Assembly (NCBI GenBank): GCA_003260075.1
Contig: QLIY01000157.1
Coordinates: 153,116 to 217,115 of the forward strand
Source: Phallusia mammillata
Taxonomy: Eukaryota; Chordata; Ascidiacea; Phlebobranchia; Ascidiidae
Direction: 5' to 3'
Length of the DNA: 64,000 bases
In this document: in pieces, positions 25,229 to 36,578 of the stretch
Numbering within the stretch: position 1 is the first letter of the stretch
How the letters are laid out: every line of letters begins with the position of its first letter
Notes under the pieces: model-generated
Database searches by the model: none
Told to the model about the DNA's origin: nothing
Seen by the model: the letters and a program-made list of their open reading frames with translations, nothing else
Translations under genes and position numbers: made by a program

Positions 25229-25435
25229 TACAGTAGCATATGAAACAATATTTTTTAAATTATCTTTTGTTGCAAACACAGATTTTCCTTTCAATTATTT
25301 ACAGACCATCAGTTAAGGTAATTTTATCTTAGCTTTTTTCTTATTTAACAGCGTTGCTTTGTCCTGCTGCGTCCAGAAAGCGGCGGCCAAGCTCAACCTC
25401 GTGAATCTTTAGCCATGGCGCCCGTGCCAGAGTAG
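8626..25435 (+). CDS. SLC6A4-like: Serotonin-transporter-like SLC6 monoamine transporter A (two alternative 5' ends)
   Basis: Na+/Cl- coupled plasma-membrane monoamine symporter with 12 membrane segments. Shared exons: 15051-15185, 15474-15561, 16824-16961, 17792-17930, 18505-18663, 19498-19577, 19942-20069, 20932-21044, 22525-22756, 23315-23415, 24650-24817, 25352-25435 (stop TAG). The 5' part is either 8626-8953 + 9965-10050 + 10561-10726 (714 residues) or 13738-14011 alone (612 residues; human SERT has 630). All phases join. TM1 reads [19 protein letters not shown]: the Asp that binds the amine (D75 in the short form) separates monoamine carriers from GABA/Gly carriers, and GNVW..YIC plus [15 protein letters not shown] is SERT-like rather than DAT/NET-like. 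Loop 2 has two Cys and three N-glycosylation sequons (NHT, NLT, NTS). Na+/Cl- site residues are kept (LGLDSS, Gln in TQVFFSLG, Asn in VVNCLTS). Several exons are partly repeated beside C-runs. Confidence 0.95.
10430..10439. other. C10 junction between near-identical copies
   Basis: 10323-10429 is repeated at 10440-10541, just before the distal TM1 exon. Copies begin with the same ATTGGTTAGC. Confidence 0.85.
13738..14011 (+). CDS. Transporter A, proximal alternative first coding exon (tail + TM1)
   Basis: ATG at 13738, 55-residue acidic/polar tail ending SGKPK, then [20 protein letters not shown] and the rest of TM1, with donor GTGAGG at 14012. It lies inside the intron between the distal TM1 exon (10561-10726) and exon 15051, and cannot be combined with the distal one because that would duplicate TM1. 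The layout implies a second promoter near 13.6-13.7 kb. I see no clear TATA box there. The exon's 3' end is repeated after the C-run at 14112-14123. Confidence 0.85.
14112..14123. other. C-run junction; repeats the end of the proximal TM1 exon
   Basis: 13990-14111 is repeated at 14124-14243. The copy carries the last 22 bases of the exon and its donor. Confidence 0.85.
14225..14345 (+). repeat. CA-rich microsatellite
   Basis: ACACACATACATACAC-type simple sequence in the intron after the proximal TM1 exon. Confidence 0.7.
17476..17485. other. C10 junction between near-identical copies
   Basis: 17330-17475 is repeated at 17486-17627. Intron of transporter A. Confidence 0.85.
18122..18133. other. 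C-run junction between near-identical copies
   Basis: 17980-18121 is repeated at 18134-18276. Intron of transporter A. Confidence 0.85.
18765..18774. other. C10 junction; repeats the end of an exon of transporter A
   Basis: 18643-18764 is repeated at 18775-18894. The copy contains the last 21 bases of exon 18505-18663 and its donor. Confidence 0.85.
19671..19833. other. Two C-run junctions with interleaved copies (A-B-A'-B')
   Basis: Block A (19547-19670) is followed by C10, block B (19681-19822) and C11; then A' (19834-19956) and B' (20105-20246) appear in normal context. A and A' both contain the end of exon 19498-19577. A also holds a cut-off start of the next exon, whose complete form is 19942-20069. 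Confidence 0.85.
20722..20780 (+). repeat. Tandem duplication, two units of about 28 bp
   Basis: ATATGCAAAGTACCTTGTTC occurs twice back to back, followed by AACTCCAA and AACTGCAA. It follows a short poly-A stretch, in an intron of transporter A. Confidence 0.65.
21398..21408. other. C-run junction between near-identical copies
   Basis: 21245-21397 is repeated at 21409-21574. The right copy has an extra 10-15 bases. Intron of transporter A. Confidence 0.85.
22230..22239. other. C10 junction between near-identical copies
   Basis: 22136-22229 is repeated at 22296-22390. Only the right copy is preceded by a hAT-like end. Confidence 0.8.
22240..22295. mobile_element. End of a hAT-like element present beside only one copy of a duplicated segment
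   Basis: AGTTCTCGCACCCC...GTAAAGAACCCCTG has the look of a hAT end (CAGGGGTTCTTT on the other strand). It adjoins the right-hand copy of a repeat but not the left-hand copy. Confidence 0.45.
22770..22779. other. C10 junction; repeats two thirds of an exon of transporter A
   Basis: 22600-22769 is repeated at 22780-22949. The repeat covers the exon 3' part (TM9-TM10 region) and donor. The exon differences I can see are all synonymous third positions. Confidence 0.9.
23080..23250 (+). repeat. TG/TTG-rich low-complexity stretch
   Basis: Irregular TGTGTTTGTTG-type sequence in an intron of transporter A. No coding sense on either strand. Confidence 0.5.
24041..24051. other. C-run junction between near-identical copies
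   Basis: 23882-24040 is repeated at 24051-24211. Intron of transporter A. Confidence 0.85.
25173..25228. other. Long C-run (56)
   Basis: Unbroken C, with no flanking duplication seen. Likely an unsequenced gap or unresolved simple repeat in the last intron of transporter A. Confidence 0.7.
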
Positions 25436-25858
25436 AAACGCAACCACAAATACAAACCTCCATGGCTGTTCCTTTCGGTAAAAGCGGAAAATTACTGCCG
25501 GTAGATGGGGCCCGTGAGCAGAGCCACGAACTTGCGCCAATTTTTCCACCTTTTCAGTGGCATTCCGCTCCCTTTTGGTGAAATCTTTTTGCGTTCATTG
25601 CCAACTACAGTTTAACTTTTAAGGAGTTATGTATTTTTTTTCGTTTTGTACAAACTTGTGTATTTTTGTAACGGAGAATTGTTTGAGCAAACGTCCATAA
25701 AAACTGATCACGTGCATTTTGTTTTCAATGAAAACTTTTAATCTGTATTTTTGTATATTATCTCACAACCGACTTCATAAGACTGACACATGCCAAATCA
25801 ATGTTCCACATCTAACGTATTTTGTTTACATTTTTATCTGGTGCAACCGGTGTTAACC

Positions 25859-25864
25859 AATAAA
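25859..25864 (+). terminator. Candidate polyadenylation signal of transporter A
   Basis: First AATAAA seen after the TAG at 25433-25435, about 420 bp downstream. It is a canonical hexamer on the coding strand, and no nearer one was noticed. Confidence 0.45.
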
Positions 25865-26147
25865 ACATTACTATTAACTTAAAATTACCGCCTAAATGGT
25901 GTTCTGCTTTCAAGGATTTCGCTTGCAGCTTAATTAACTCTCTACCTCCAAAAAGCAAATCTTGCAACTCTAAACTTTCTCCTCGGTCGTAATTTGCTTT
26001 TCAAATAACTTTTTTTGACGTTTGCAGACATAGTATGCCAGACTCGTTTAAATCATAGTACGACGGCCTGTTTGAAGCGTCATACCGAAATAAGCCGGTC
26101 TCTCAATCATTTACATACGTCAAGGCAAGACATTTCTGGCTGATGCC

Positions 26148-26240
26148 TTGCCATATGATAATGCTTGGGACACCGCCTTTTTTCAGGATGATGCCTTCAA
26201 TGGGCCTGGCGTACTATGATTTTATACAAGTGTGCCGTTA
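26148..26240 (+). repeat. SINE tail, second copy without a clear tRNA head
   Basis: TTGCCATATGATAATGCTTGGGA followed by CCTTCAATGGGCCTGGCGTA and CTATGATTTT matches the tail of the element at 3230-3420. The upstream sequence has decayed or is 5' truncated. Confidence 0.55.
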
Positions 26241-26264
26241 TCGCTTCACGGCTAATCATAGTAA

Positions 26265-28263
26265 TGAATAAATGTAAAATCTTATTCCAAAGACTATAGT
26301 TGATCTTTTTATTGTTCGTTTCTTCTTGTCAATTTCTTCTTAACCCCGAATACCCGTCGAGCAATATAATCAAATCAACCACACAAAACCTGTTAATGTC
26401 AAAAAAACTAGACTCACAGAATTTGACGCTATGTGCATATGACTGTATACACCAAACGTTGTGTAAATTTTGTGTTGCAATGTTCTTCTAAAGCAGTGGT
26501 TTCGGCCCAAACCCTTCATTTTTATGTTTCTTAATTTGCATAAAGACAAAAACGTCGAACTTCAAAACTGCTGCAAACACCGATTACATAAACCACCGTT
26601 CAGTTGCAGTTTAAACCAAATATAAAGTTTCTTCTCCCGTGTTGAAAGTCTGCAGTTCATCATATATGTCATATAAAGCTTTATTGTACATTGAGTTCAT
26701 GTTTGTGTTGCTTGGGTTTTGCTACCATGATTGACATTTTCGCAAAGCGTTTCAATGTTGTTCAATAGAAACGTGATATTGATATTTGGAGAATTGGGAA
26801 AATTGTAGCACGTTTTGTACAGATACCTTCTTCTAGGACATAGTTTAGAACTTTACAAGTTACAACGGATTGATAGGCTGCAAATGCATTCCTTATTGTG
26901 GACAACAGAAAATTGTTTCTGATTTTAGAAGAAAAAAAACGTCACAGCGCAAAAAAAAGCAATTGCGAAGCACGCAGTTTCCTGACTAACGCTAACAATT
27001 TCCGCCTTAGTTTGAATGTTCCATCGCCGCTGTAGTCTGACTTAAAATTGATTCATTTCCTCAAAAACATTACAGAGCGTTTGTCATAAGTGGGTAAGCT
27101 AGTCGATGTAGCATCACTTAGGTTTTTGAGTGGTTATTTAGCACAAAAAATAAAAAGTTTGTGAGTTACAGACTAGTTAATGAAATTTTAAAAAAACAAA
27201 CGCAATATGTACGCCTGTCAAACTGTAAACAGATTGCGAGGTTAAATACTTGAACCTAATCAACAAGTTATGATACACTCCAGAAACAAACTTGTTCAGA
27301 ATTTTGATCACCCAACAGTTTTAAGTTGTAAAAACTTATTGAACATGGAGTCATACAAATGTATTGTTGATTCAGTCAATAAAACTGCTGGAAACAGTTT
27401 ATTTTATCACATCTTATAGCATAAACATAACCAAACTTTATCTGCAGTGGGTGAAATAGTCCTTTTTTTCGCTGACTTTGATCGCAAGAGTAAATGTAAT
27501 CTTCTGCTTCGTGGTTTAGTTTGAGCATATAATACGCGGGCTGTTATTAATCAGTTATGTAACGAATTAAGTAGTTTTACCACACTACATGTTGAAAGAA
27601 AAAGGTATTCTATAAGTTACAATATTCAACGTTAGACTGGGATGGAACAAGAAGTACGTTTAAAATTAACTTTTCGCGTTTCATTTGGTTCAAAGGCGTT
27701 TGGTGTAGTACTGTAGTAGTTTCAACCAGGTTTAGCTTACTTCATTATGTGTTTACGTTATTAACGTTACGTTGACAAGATTTCTTCAGTAAATTGGAAA
27801 CAATTTCGTGGAAAAGAACGTCTACGTCCACATTCAATAAAAACAAATTTTTCTCAATGTGAAAATTGCAAAATATTTCATTAGTATTTAATTGAAGAGG
27901 AAAGCATTTTTTTTTTCAAAAAAAGAGGAAATATTTTGTTATTATGTAACTATACAGCAATTTTACAGCACAATTTGAAATTTGGCCCTTAAAAGATAAA
28001 GTTAAACACGGCCGTTGAACCTACGAGGGTCAAATTCCAATGTACTAAAATGAAATACGGGCAACTGTTTGGGATTAAGTTGTTAATATTCATGCAATTT
28101 GCTTGATTTCCACGGCAAGCACGTATTAACAAGACCACAGGCAGTAAAGACAGTTGTTGATTACTTGCAAAATAGGATTCCTGTTTAAACATTGTTATTG
28201 CTTCAATTTCAGATCGCCGTAATATCTTTATTCAAGTTTTTAAACTCATAAAAATAGTAGAAT
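26265..28263. other. Intergenic spacer between the two transporters
   Basis: No coding exon was recognised. The sequence is AT-rich, with scattered short homopolymers. A TTTCAG sits at 28207-28212, 51 bp before the ATG of transporter B. It could be the acceptor of a 5' UTR intron or of spliced-leader trans-splicing, which is common in ascidians. Confidence 0.4.
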
Positions 28264-28591
28264 ATGGAAACAAACGCCGACAAAATCGACAAACGCAACG
28301 CCGGAAAGTCCCTACTGGGCCATGATGTCACAAAATCCGATTCACGTGATAATTGTGACGTCATAGAGAGAGAAAAATGGGACTCGAAGATTGAGTTCAT
28401 GCTTTCGGTGGTTGGGTTTGCTGTAGATTTGGGAAACGTTTGGCGGTTTCCCTACATATGTTTTAAAAATGGCGGAGGTATGGGTTGTAACATTGTGAAG
28501 AACGCTATGGTTATAGTAATAGGTTATTATTTTTTGTCAGGATTACTATGCAAGCAATAATAATTAGTAGTGAATAAGCAATTTCTACCCA

Positions 28592-28667
<76 letters not shown>

Positions 28668-31600
28668 TTTCCTTTCACTACAACGCGAAGCATATATTTG
28701 TTGATGTTATTAACTTGTCGGATATATTGATATTAATCAAAAAATATACACAACGTTTTGCAAAAATATATTCAAAAAGGAAAAAATAATCCTACGTTTT
28801 TAATCACCAGATTGGGCATTGTACTTTATCGGTTCTGTCGACCACTAAAACTAGAGTCGAAACAAAATAAAAACCTCTGCAAGAAAACACATGCAAGCAT
28901 ACAATTGTGCTAAAGCGTAAAAAACAATGTTAGTTTAGATCTGTTAGAACAGGTCGAGTTGCAAAACAGTTTGTACATGTACCCATTTGCACCTTTAAAA
29001 GATATTTGTTTCCAAAGATATGTAAAACTTGCCGTATTTGTCAGGTGCCTTTCTCGTCCCTTACTTTATCATGATCGTAATAGGGGGAGTTCCCCTGTTT
29101 TATCTGGAGTTGGCACTGGGCCAGTACCACCGGAAGGGGTGCATTTCTATCTGGAAGACTGTCAGCCCTCTGTTTAAGGGTAAGACATGTTTCATTACGT
29201 GCATACAGATAAATTGTAAAACATATTTATTGAAGGAGCAAAAGGTTTATTTGTTAGGTGTTGTGAACTTAATTAATTAAGTGATGTGTGGCTCTGTTTC
29301 ATATGTATACATGTCCAAAATACTATAGTCACTAATAGTCAGCGACTGTGGATAAAGGCTTAAATGCCACAAAACCAAGTTGAAAATGTTTAGCTGATTG
29401 TGCATTCATTTTGAACCTCTATAAGATTTAATCACCTTTCAATTATTATTTCCCCTCCCAGGTATCGGCTACGCATCTTGCCTTATTACTCTCTATGTGC
29501 TGTCGTATTACAACACAGTTATTGCCTGGGCCTTATACTACTTATACAGGTATGGTCTATAAATAACTTGAGAAAAAACGCTTGTTTGACTTATGTGGTA
29601 GAAACAATATTTAGCTCGCTTAAAACCTTTCTTAGCCTCTAAAACCAAGGGACAAACAACTATTCAAGAAGGTAAACTGACGAGTTGTCGACGTTTTTTT
29701 CAAACCTCAAACGTACAGAATAGCACAAACATGCCGAAAGACACATGTATTATAGTGCACAGTCATACAGTGCAACACAGCCTTAGCACAGAGTAATACA
29801 ATGCATATGCATCACAAACGGTAAAACTACTAACACAGATAACTGCACACAGGTTTGCTAAATTCCGGTAGGTGACGCACTCAAATATTTTAAATGCAGT
29901 TTGTATAAAAAATGCCGACGGTTAAGGCTATTAGGGTTAGTCTGAGGTTTTATAATAATAATAACAATAACATTAACCTAAAAACTCAGTTGTTTATGGT
30001 TAATTCAGTTCCTAACCCAGCTTTGCTCTTTACTCCCTCCATCGGTATTTAGCAAACCGTGTTTGCTGTGAGTTCCTGACCTGTGTTAGTAGCTCTACCA
30101 TCACAAACATACAAAATTGCACATAAACACAACATTACACAAACATAAAAGAATTAACCAAACAACGCGTTGTATAGGCTAGTTGTAAGATATGGTTTAC
30201 ATTTGAAATACGTAGCGCCGAGCAAATCGAAAAACAAAGAATTTCTATGACGGTCACCATGTTAAGTTATGCAATCATCCAATGTCTAAAATAAGATTTT
30301 TTTTCATCGCAAATACTTCAATAATCCTATTAGTATGACAAACTTAACCTCACCACGATTATACTTAACCTTCTAACTTTGTTAGTGTATTGTGGCAGCT
30401 CAAACTAGATTTAGAACTTACAAACGAACTAGATGTAAATCCATTGGTTAAACTTTAAATGACAAATTCTGTTTCCAAAAAAAGCATTATTTTAGTGCAA
30501 ATTAACGAAAACGGATACTCTTTGCTGAAAACATTCCTAAAGCTGTTATGCACAACCATAAAAACCTTGCAAACGCTCCGTGATTCTAATTTTACAGTGG
30601 TTTATACTAGGGAGTCGAACCGCTTGTCATACGGGTTCAGGTTCGGTTCGGGTTCATTCGTTTTTGTTTTCAAGGGTTCGGGTTCGGTTCAGGTTGCAAA
30701 TTATCGGGTACGAACCGGTTTGCGGTTTTTAAACCGGTTCGAATTTTTATTCATTTTAATTTAATTCTACCCATCATCTACCTGGCCTTATCAAACTCCA
30801 AAAGAATTTTGCAGGTGCAATGTTAGTTTTGACACGCCCTATAAGCGTTATCTCGCGTATTCTTCAGTGCGCTGTTTTCAATAAAAATCATAAAATTTAA
30901 AATAGACTGCAGTTTTTACTGGTTCGGTTTCGGTTCGGGTCCAACGCCAAACAACTTCGGTTCGGGTTTTCACCCCCCCCCCTGGTTTATACATTAGTTA
31001 AACCAAAACTGACTTATTGATTGTAGTAAATACATTTTATTGCATGAGTTCAAACAATCTCACTATTTGTCTTTGTGCATTGTTGGTGACAATAGCAATT
31101 GTTGAAACGTATATATCATGGAATGCATTCACAAAACAAGCTCTCTGACAGTTATATATGTTTGGAATGCGCCCTAATTGTGTATATGTAAAGATTGTTA
31201 TTTCAATATGTTTTATTTGTGTGGCAGCTCTTTTACATCTGTCTTACCTTGGGCAAATTGCAACCACACCTGGGCAAACTCAAAATGTGCTGATGCGATT
31301 TCAATGGCAGCTCACAACGGCAGTTGGAATTCTACCATGGAATCACCAGCGCAGCAGTTTTTCGAGTAATTGTGATAAAAATTTCAATCAGATTTTTCAT
31401 ACTAAGTACAAAATCAGCTTTTGTTAAAAATAAACAAACCATTAATTAAATCGCGAGAACTGATAAGATATTTCTATTCTAAAACAAAAACAATACTTAC
31501 TTTCAAAGATATCATGTTTTGGGAATCAACAATTCACCTGGAATTGAGACTTTGGGTTCTCCACAGTTAAAAATTGTCATTTGTCTTTTCATTGTGTACT

Positions 31601-32198
31601 TTATTCTCTATTTCTGCCTATGGAAAGGGGTCAAGTCATCAGGAAAAGTACGTTCAGACAAAACGGCACTATTGCTTTGTTGTTTTCCTACAGCAAAGTT
31701 TGCACGTTGTTTAAGCTACAATGTCTTTTATCAATGCAGTTGGTGACAAGGTATTGTGGCTCACCTAATATGTTGTTTATGTTTTTTTCATAAGGTGTTC
31801 AATTGCCCAATGTTAAATAATACGCCTAAAGTTATAACAAACGTGCTAATTTCTAAAAGTTATTTTTTTTAATTATTTGTCATAACGTTTAGGCTGTTTG
31901 GGTGACCGCTACATTGCCTTACGTCGTTTTATTCATTCTACTTATTCGTGGTGCGATGCTGCCCGGTGCTGGGAAGGGAATTGCGTTTTATTTAAAACCA
32001 AAATGGGTTCTTCTAGCAGATCCGCTTGTGTGGTTGGAAGCAGCAGCTCAGGTAACAAAAACTTCACATGCCACGTTAAGCTTATAATAAAAAACGAACG
32101 AATGTTGTCTTTTCTCGTTCGCGTTTTAAACCGACAAAGATCCCCAAAACGAATATCAAATAGAAATGTTTTGTATGTTTGTTGAAGTTTATCTATTT

Positions 32199-32239
<41 letters not shown>

Positions 32240-35224
32240 GTCAGGGCTTCAGCTTCCACACTTTCGGAAGTAGCATGTAGGGGCAACGCATTTTAATCAT
32301 ACACCACAAGAGTAGGTCTGTAGCCAAAAAGCTTTTGATTACCAAAAAAATTAACCCCAAATTGAGACAAGACGTTGTGTATAATCTCCATTAATTAACA
32401 ATTCGATCGTAAATACACAAAGTCTGTAATATTTTGGCAACATCCAAAACAAAGTCGCGTTTGTCAGACTGTAATAGTTAACTTAACTAAAAGAATTTCG
32501 TTATTTTTGTAGGTATTCTTTTCACTTGGACCAGGATTTGGGACACTTATTGCGTTATCCAGTTACAACAATTTCAACAATAACTGTCACAAGTAATTAT
32601 TGCTTTCGAAATAGCAAAACACCAGTCACTTAAACCTTTGCAAGATTAACACAATTTAAGAACCTCCCTTGAACTGCAAAATAAACTTAATTTTCAAATC
32701 AATTGCCTGATTAAAACATAGTCTATCTAATTGGCACTATACCAGAATGTAAACAGGTGTAACTGATGTGGCCTTCATATCATTGAGCCGTTATTTTTAC
32801 ATTTAACTTATGAACAGATCCGTATGTATAACGTACCAGAATGTATTTATTTTACGACAAACTTTCTTTTAGGGATGCTCTCATTGCAAGCACCATCAAC
32901 TGCTTGACAAGCTTCATGGCTGGATTCGTGGTGTTTTCGGTCATGGGATATATGGCGCATATTCTGCACAAAGAAAACATCGAAGACGTTACTACCCCAG
33001 GTACTGTTCATACGCTTCAACAAATGTTGTTCAAATTAAGCACTCTTAGGCTATACAGCTTCTTTGAAGTACTTTAATAAAAACCATTGTGATAATATTT
33101 TAGGTCTTGGATTATTGTTTGTTGTTTATGGACAAGCACTGACAACGTTCGACGGTTCGGTTTTCTTTTCAATTATCTTCTTTCTAATGATTATTACCCT
33201 TGGCCTCGACAGCGCTGTAAGTATCATGTTGTGTTGTAAAAATTGGTTTGGCAACTTGGGCGGAAAAATTATTCTTAAAAACAGCTCGTCACAAAAGTCA
33301 TAAATTCCGCCTACGTTCAAGTTTCTAGCTTAGGAAGAGAAAAATTAGACTTACAATTTGCCAATAAAATGTTAGGTCCGCTTGATGAAAACATCGTTTG
33401 GCTTGTAATGTAGGCCCTGCCTGGAATATACATGCAATTAGTTGTAAGTTAATAAGCCTAACTTAAGATAGTCACCTAAAATCTAACTGAACTGATTTTT
33501 ATGATTAATTAGTTATTTGCGTTCATGTTTGAAATCTATTTCATTAGAGCCTAATCCAATACTTGTTTGAAGTTTGGTGGATTCGAAGCAATTATCACTG
33601 GACTTGGAGATGAATTTCCACGTCTGGTTGGGCAAAATCGAAAGTTGTTTGTGGCCGTGTTGATCTCTATTGTTTTCCTTGCATCGTTGTCAACCACCAC
33701 AAACGGTGGAACATACGTCATTACCTTGCTAGAGATGTACGGTACAGGAGCTGCTATGATGGTTGTGGTTCTCTGTGAGGCGGTTGCAGTCAGCTGGTTT
33801 TACGGTATGCTATAGAAATCGTAGCATAGTTTTTACTTTTAAGTGGAGTGTTTCCGACTGCATGAAATTGGGTCTTTGTGTCCCCCCCCCCTGGTTGTGG
33901 TTCTCTGTGAGGCGGTTGCAGTCAGCTGGTTTTACGGTACGCTATAGAAATCGTAGCATAGTTTTTACTTTAAAGTGGGGTGTTTCCGAATGCATGAAAT
34001 TAGGTCTTTGTAAACATTAAAGTTTTGTACATAGGCGTTGAGAGGTTTGCTGAAGATATCAAGACAATGACGGGTCACAAACCCAATTTGTATTGGAAGA
34101 TTTGCTGGAAGTACATCAGCCCCTTGTTTCTAATGGTAGATTTTTTTGAAATTTGTTTTTTTATTATGCATTGCAAACGGTTAATGTACATAAAAGTCCT
34201 TTTCGTCCTTTCGAAGCAAAACTTTTAATATTTTATGTTTCAGTTGATGATCATCATGAGCATTATTTTTACTGCTAATCTCGAATACGGATCTTACGTC
34301 TTTCCTGATTGGACAACGGTTTTTGGTTGGATGATTTCAATGTCTTCTATATTGCTAATACCGGCGTTTGCACTTTACATGTTTAGCCAGCAATCCGGAT
34401 CACCAAAACAGGTAATAAATGAACGTACAGCGAATTTGTAAGACCTAAGTGACACACTAGGCCAGTGCTTGTCAACCTTTTTTGAAATGGTAATTAACCC
34501 GTTTAACGTTTACTAAAAAGTTGTACACCTCCCACAACTGGAACTTGTTACTAACATTTTACTTGAGATACACTTGTACCATGTATTGTACACTCCAGTA
34601 AGTCTGCTTTAAAACACAAACCTGCCTGTTCAGATACTTGGTCACAGTGTGTGGTGTATCTGGTACACCCCGCCCCCCCCCCCACACTAGGCCAGTGCTT
34701 GTCAACCTTTTTTGAAATGGTAATTAACCCTTATAACGTTTACTAAAAAGTTGTACACCTCCCACAACCGGAACTTGTTAATAACATTTTACTTGAGATA
34801 CAGTTGTAGGCTACCATGTATTGTACACTCCAGTAAGTCTGCTTTTAAACACAAACCTGGCTGTTGAGATATACTTGGTCATAGCATAGGTGTGTTGCAT
34901 CTGGTACACCCCAGTACACTCCATCAATAGGGTACACCCTTTAAAAATTATGGTACATCCTGGGGTGTACGATACACCCAAAGCACTACACTGGGCTAAG
35001 TGATATTTTAGCACTGGTGTACAGTTACTATTAAATACCGTCTTATTGACTATACAGCTGTTAGGTTTCGGTCTACGCATTCTGGTGTACAATCTTTTTT
35101 TCTTGACAAATGTTACAATTTCCACTTTTTCGTTGTCTAGAGATGCCTTGCGATTGCATGGGTCCCAGCAAAACGACAAAGAAATGCTGGAGAAGATGCT
35201 CCTTTCACAACTGGTTCAGTTTGA
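28264..35224 (+). CDS. SLC6A4-like: Serotonin-transporter-like SLC6 monoamine transporter B (tandem paralogue)
   Basis: Thirteen exons: 28264-28477, 29045-29179, 29462-29549, 31228-31365, 31509-31647, 31893-32051, 32513-32592, 32873-33000, 33104-33216, 33573-33804, 34035-34135, 34244-34411, 35141-35224 (stop TGA). The product is 592 residues. From exon 2 on, every exon has the same length and phase as in transporter A, so this is a clear tandem duplicate. The tail is only 35 residues before REKWD. TM1 keeps [16 protein letters not shown] with the amine-binding Asp at 55. Loop 2 has two Cys and sequons NHT, NGS and NST. After the unwound part of TM8 it reads LGLDSAFGG, with Ala where A has Ser and human SERT has Thr; DAT also has Ala there. 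The first intron carries a 75-base C-run. Neuronal or epithelial amine uptake is expected; the substrate cannot be fixed from sequence. Confidence 0.95.
28593..28667. other. Long C-run (75)
   Basis: Unbroken C in the first intron of transporter B. No flanking duplication seen. Confidence 0.7.
30608..30983. mobile_element. GGTTCGG-rich hAT-like element
   Basis: It begins TAGGGAGTCGAACC and ends in ten C followed by T. The flanks GGTTTATAC (30599-30607 and 30984-30992) are identical. Both ends are dominated by GGTTCGG/GAACC words. It has no coding capacity and lies in an intron of transporter B. Confidence 0.6.
32200..32237. other. Long C-run (38)
   Basis: Unbroken C in an intron of transporter B. 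No flanking duplication seen. Confidence 0.7.
33882..33891. other. C10 junction; repeats the end of an exon of transporter B
   Basis: 33760-33881 is repeated at 33892-34014, including the last 45 bases of exon 33573-33804 without a coding change. Confidence 0.85.
34673..34683. other. C-run junction between near-identical copies
   Basis: 34454-34672 is repeated at 34684-34908. Rich in TACACC words; last intron of transporter B. Confidence 0.85.
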
Positions 35225-35257
35225 TGATGTTTGTAGTGTTTCCGAACGAAATAACGC

Positions 35258-35263
35258 AATAAA
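35258..35263 (+). terminator. Possible polyadenylation signal of transporter B
   Basis: AATAAA 33 bases after the stop codon. This is close, and would give a very short 3' UTR. A later signal may be the real one. Confidence 0.3.
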
Positions 35264-35538
35264 CACTATTCAAAATACGAAACAAAACACCGCAATTTCC
35301 ATGAAGGTGTTTCAGTATGGACATCCATGCTCCTAAATGTGCTTTTTTGCATTTTATGTGACGTTTTTTTTCTCGACAATGTCGGCCTGTGCCTCAAGTT
35401 GGTTCCTTTGTACGGTATAGAGTTGCAAAAGCAAAGTTTTTGCTGTAAAGAACTAAATAGTCTACCGCTGTTATAACTCATTTCCTTCTGACCGCAGAAA
35501 AAAAATTAATAACATGCTAGAACAAATAACCTTACTTT

Positions 35539-35548
35539 CCCCCCCCCC
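35539..35548. other. C10 junction between near-identical copies
   Basis: 35486-35538 is repeated at 35549-35601, downstream of transporter B. Confidence 0.8.
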
Positions 35549-36199
35549 TTCTGACCGCAGAAAAAAAATTAATAACATGCTAGAACAAATAACCTTTTCG
35601 TGTAAAAAGTTTCGTTCGTGTAAAAAATACGCTGCCTTTACCATAGAAGGTGGGCTTTCTCTCTGTGTGTTGTACAGTCAAATTTGATTGCGTTTTCCAA
35701 TCGCTATTTTGTTTCTGTTTCAACGTCTAAACAAGCCAGTTAGCAGGATTATGATTTTAAATACCCAAGGCCAGAGGTACTCACAGTTTTTCAGCATGCA
35801 AAGTAACCTACAGTATAAATGAAGTCAATACGATTTACTCATTACCAAACATATGAAAGAGTATTTTATTGTTTACGACGCAATGAAAACGCCAAATTTG
35901 TGCAATTTATGGGAAAATTCACCAAATTGAACCCTAATATGTCTACAGACATAGCCTACATATTCAGTTAACAATGATAGCTTTGCGGTTAGGCAATAGC
36001 ACCCTTGCGATCAACTGCAACACCCCTATCCAATCTGACAGGAACAAAATAGCCCACTTGACCAGTCAACATAATAATGTCGTTTTACAGTCATTTATAA
36101 CTTGGAACTAACGTTTGTGGGGTATATCTTGTGAAGCGGTCATCATGTAATTGTGTCAAATGTTTACATTAACTTTTGCATTTTGTGTGCAAAAGCATT

Positions 36200-36209
36200 C
36201 CCCCCCCCC
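36200..36209. other. C10 junction opening a distant copy
   Basis: 36210-36485 repeats 34914-35190, 1.3 kb upstream, and is cut by an N. It shows that the copies are not always adjacent. Confidence 0.8.
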
Positions 36210-36434
36210 GTACACTCCATCAATAGGGTACACCCTTTAAAAATTATGGTACATCCTAGGGTGGACGATAGACCCAAAGCACTACACTGGGCTATGTGAT
36301 ATTTTAGCACTGGTGTACAGTTACTGTTAAATACCGTCTTATTGGCTACAGCTGTTAGGTTTCGGTCTACGCATTTTGGTGTACAATCTTTTTTTCTTGA
36401 CAAATGTTACAATTTCCACTTTTTCGTTGTCTAG

Positions 36435-36485
36435 AGATGCCTTGCGATTGCATGGGTCCCAGCAAAACGACAAAGAAATGCTGGA
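36435..36485 (+). pseudogene. Second, truncated copy of the last exon of transporter B
   Basis: The acceptor region and first 51 bases of the last exon ([17 protein letters not shown]) recur here and stop dead at a single N (36486). The copy is part of a repeat of 34914-35190 that starts right after the C-run at 36200-36209. An unmerged allele contig is more likely than a real exon duplication. Confidence 0.7.
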
Positions 36486-36578
36486 NCCTAACAGTAAAGT
36501 TGGAAGCCTATTGTCGTCTGCATGTGGTAATGATTGGTTCATTTTACTGTACAACGAGGTCGAGTGAGTGGTCTTTAC

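Noticed and set aside
28511-28693. Poly-glycine open frame on the minus strand
   Set aside because: It is only the translation of the long C-run.
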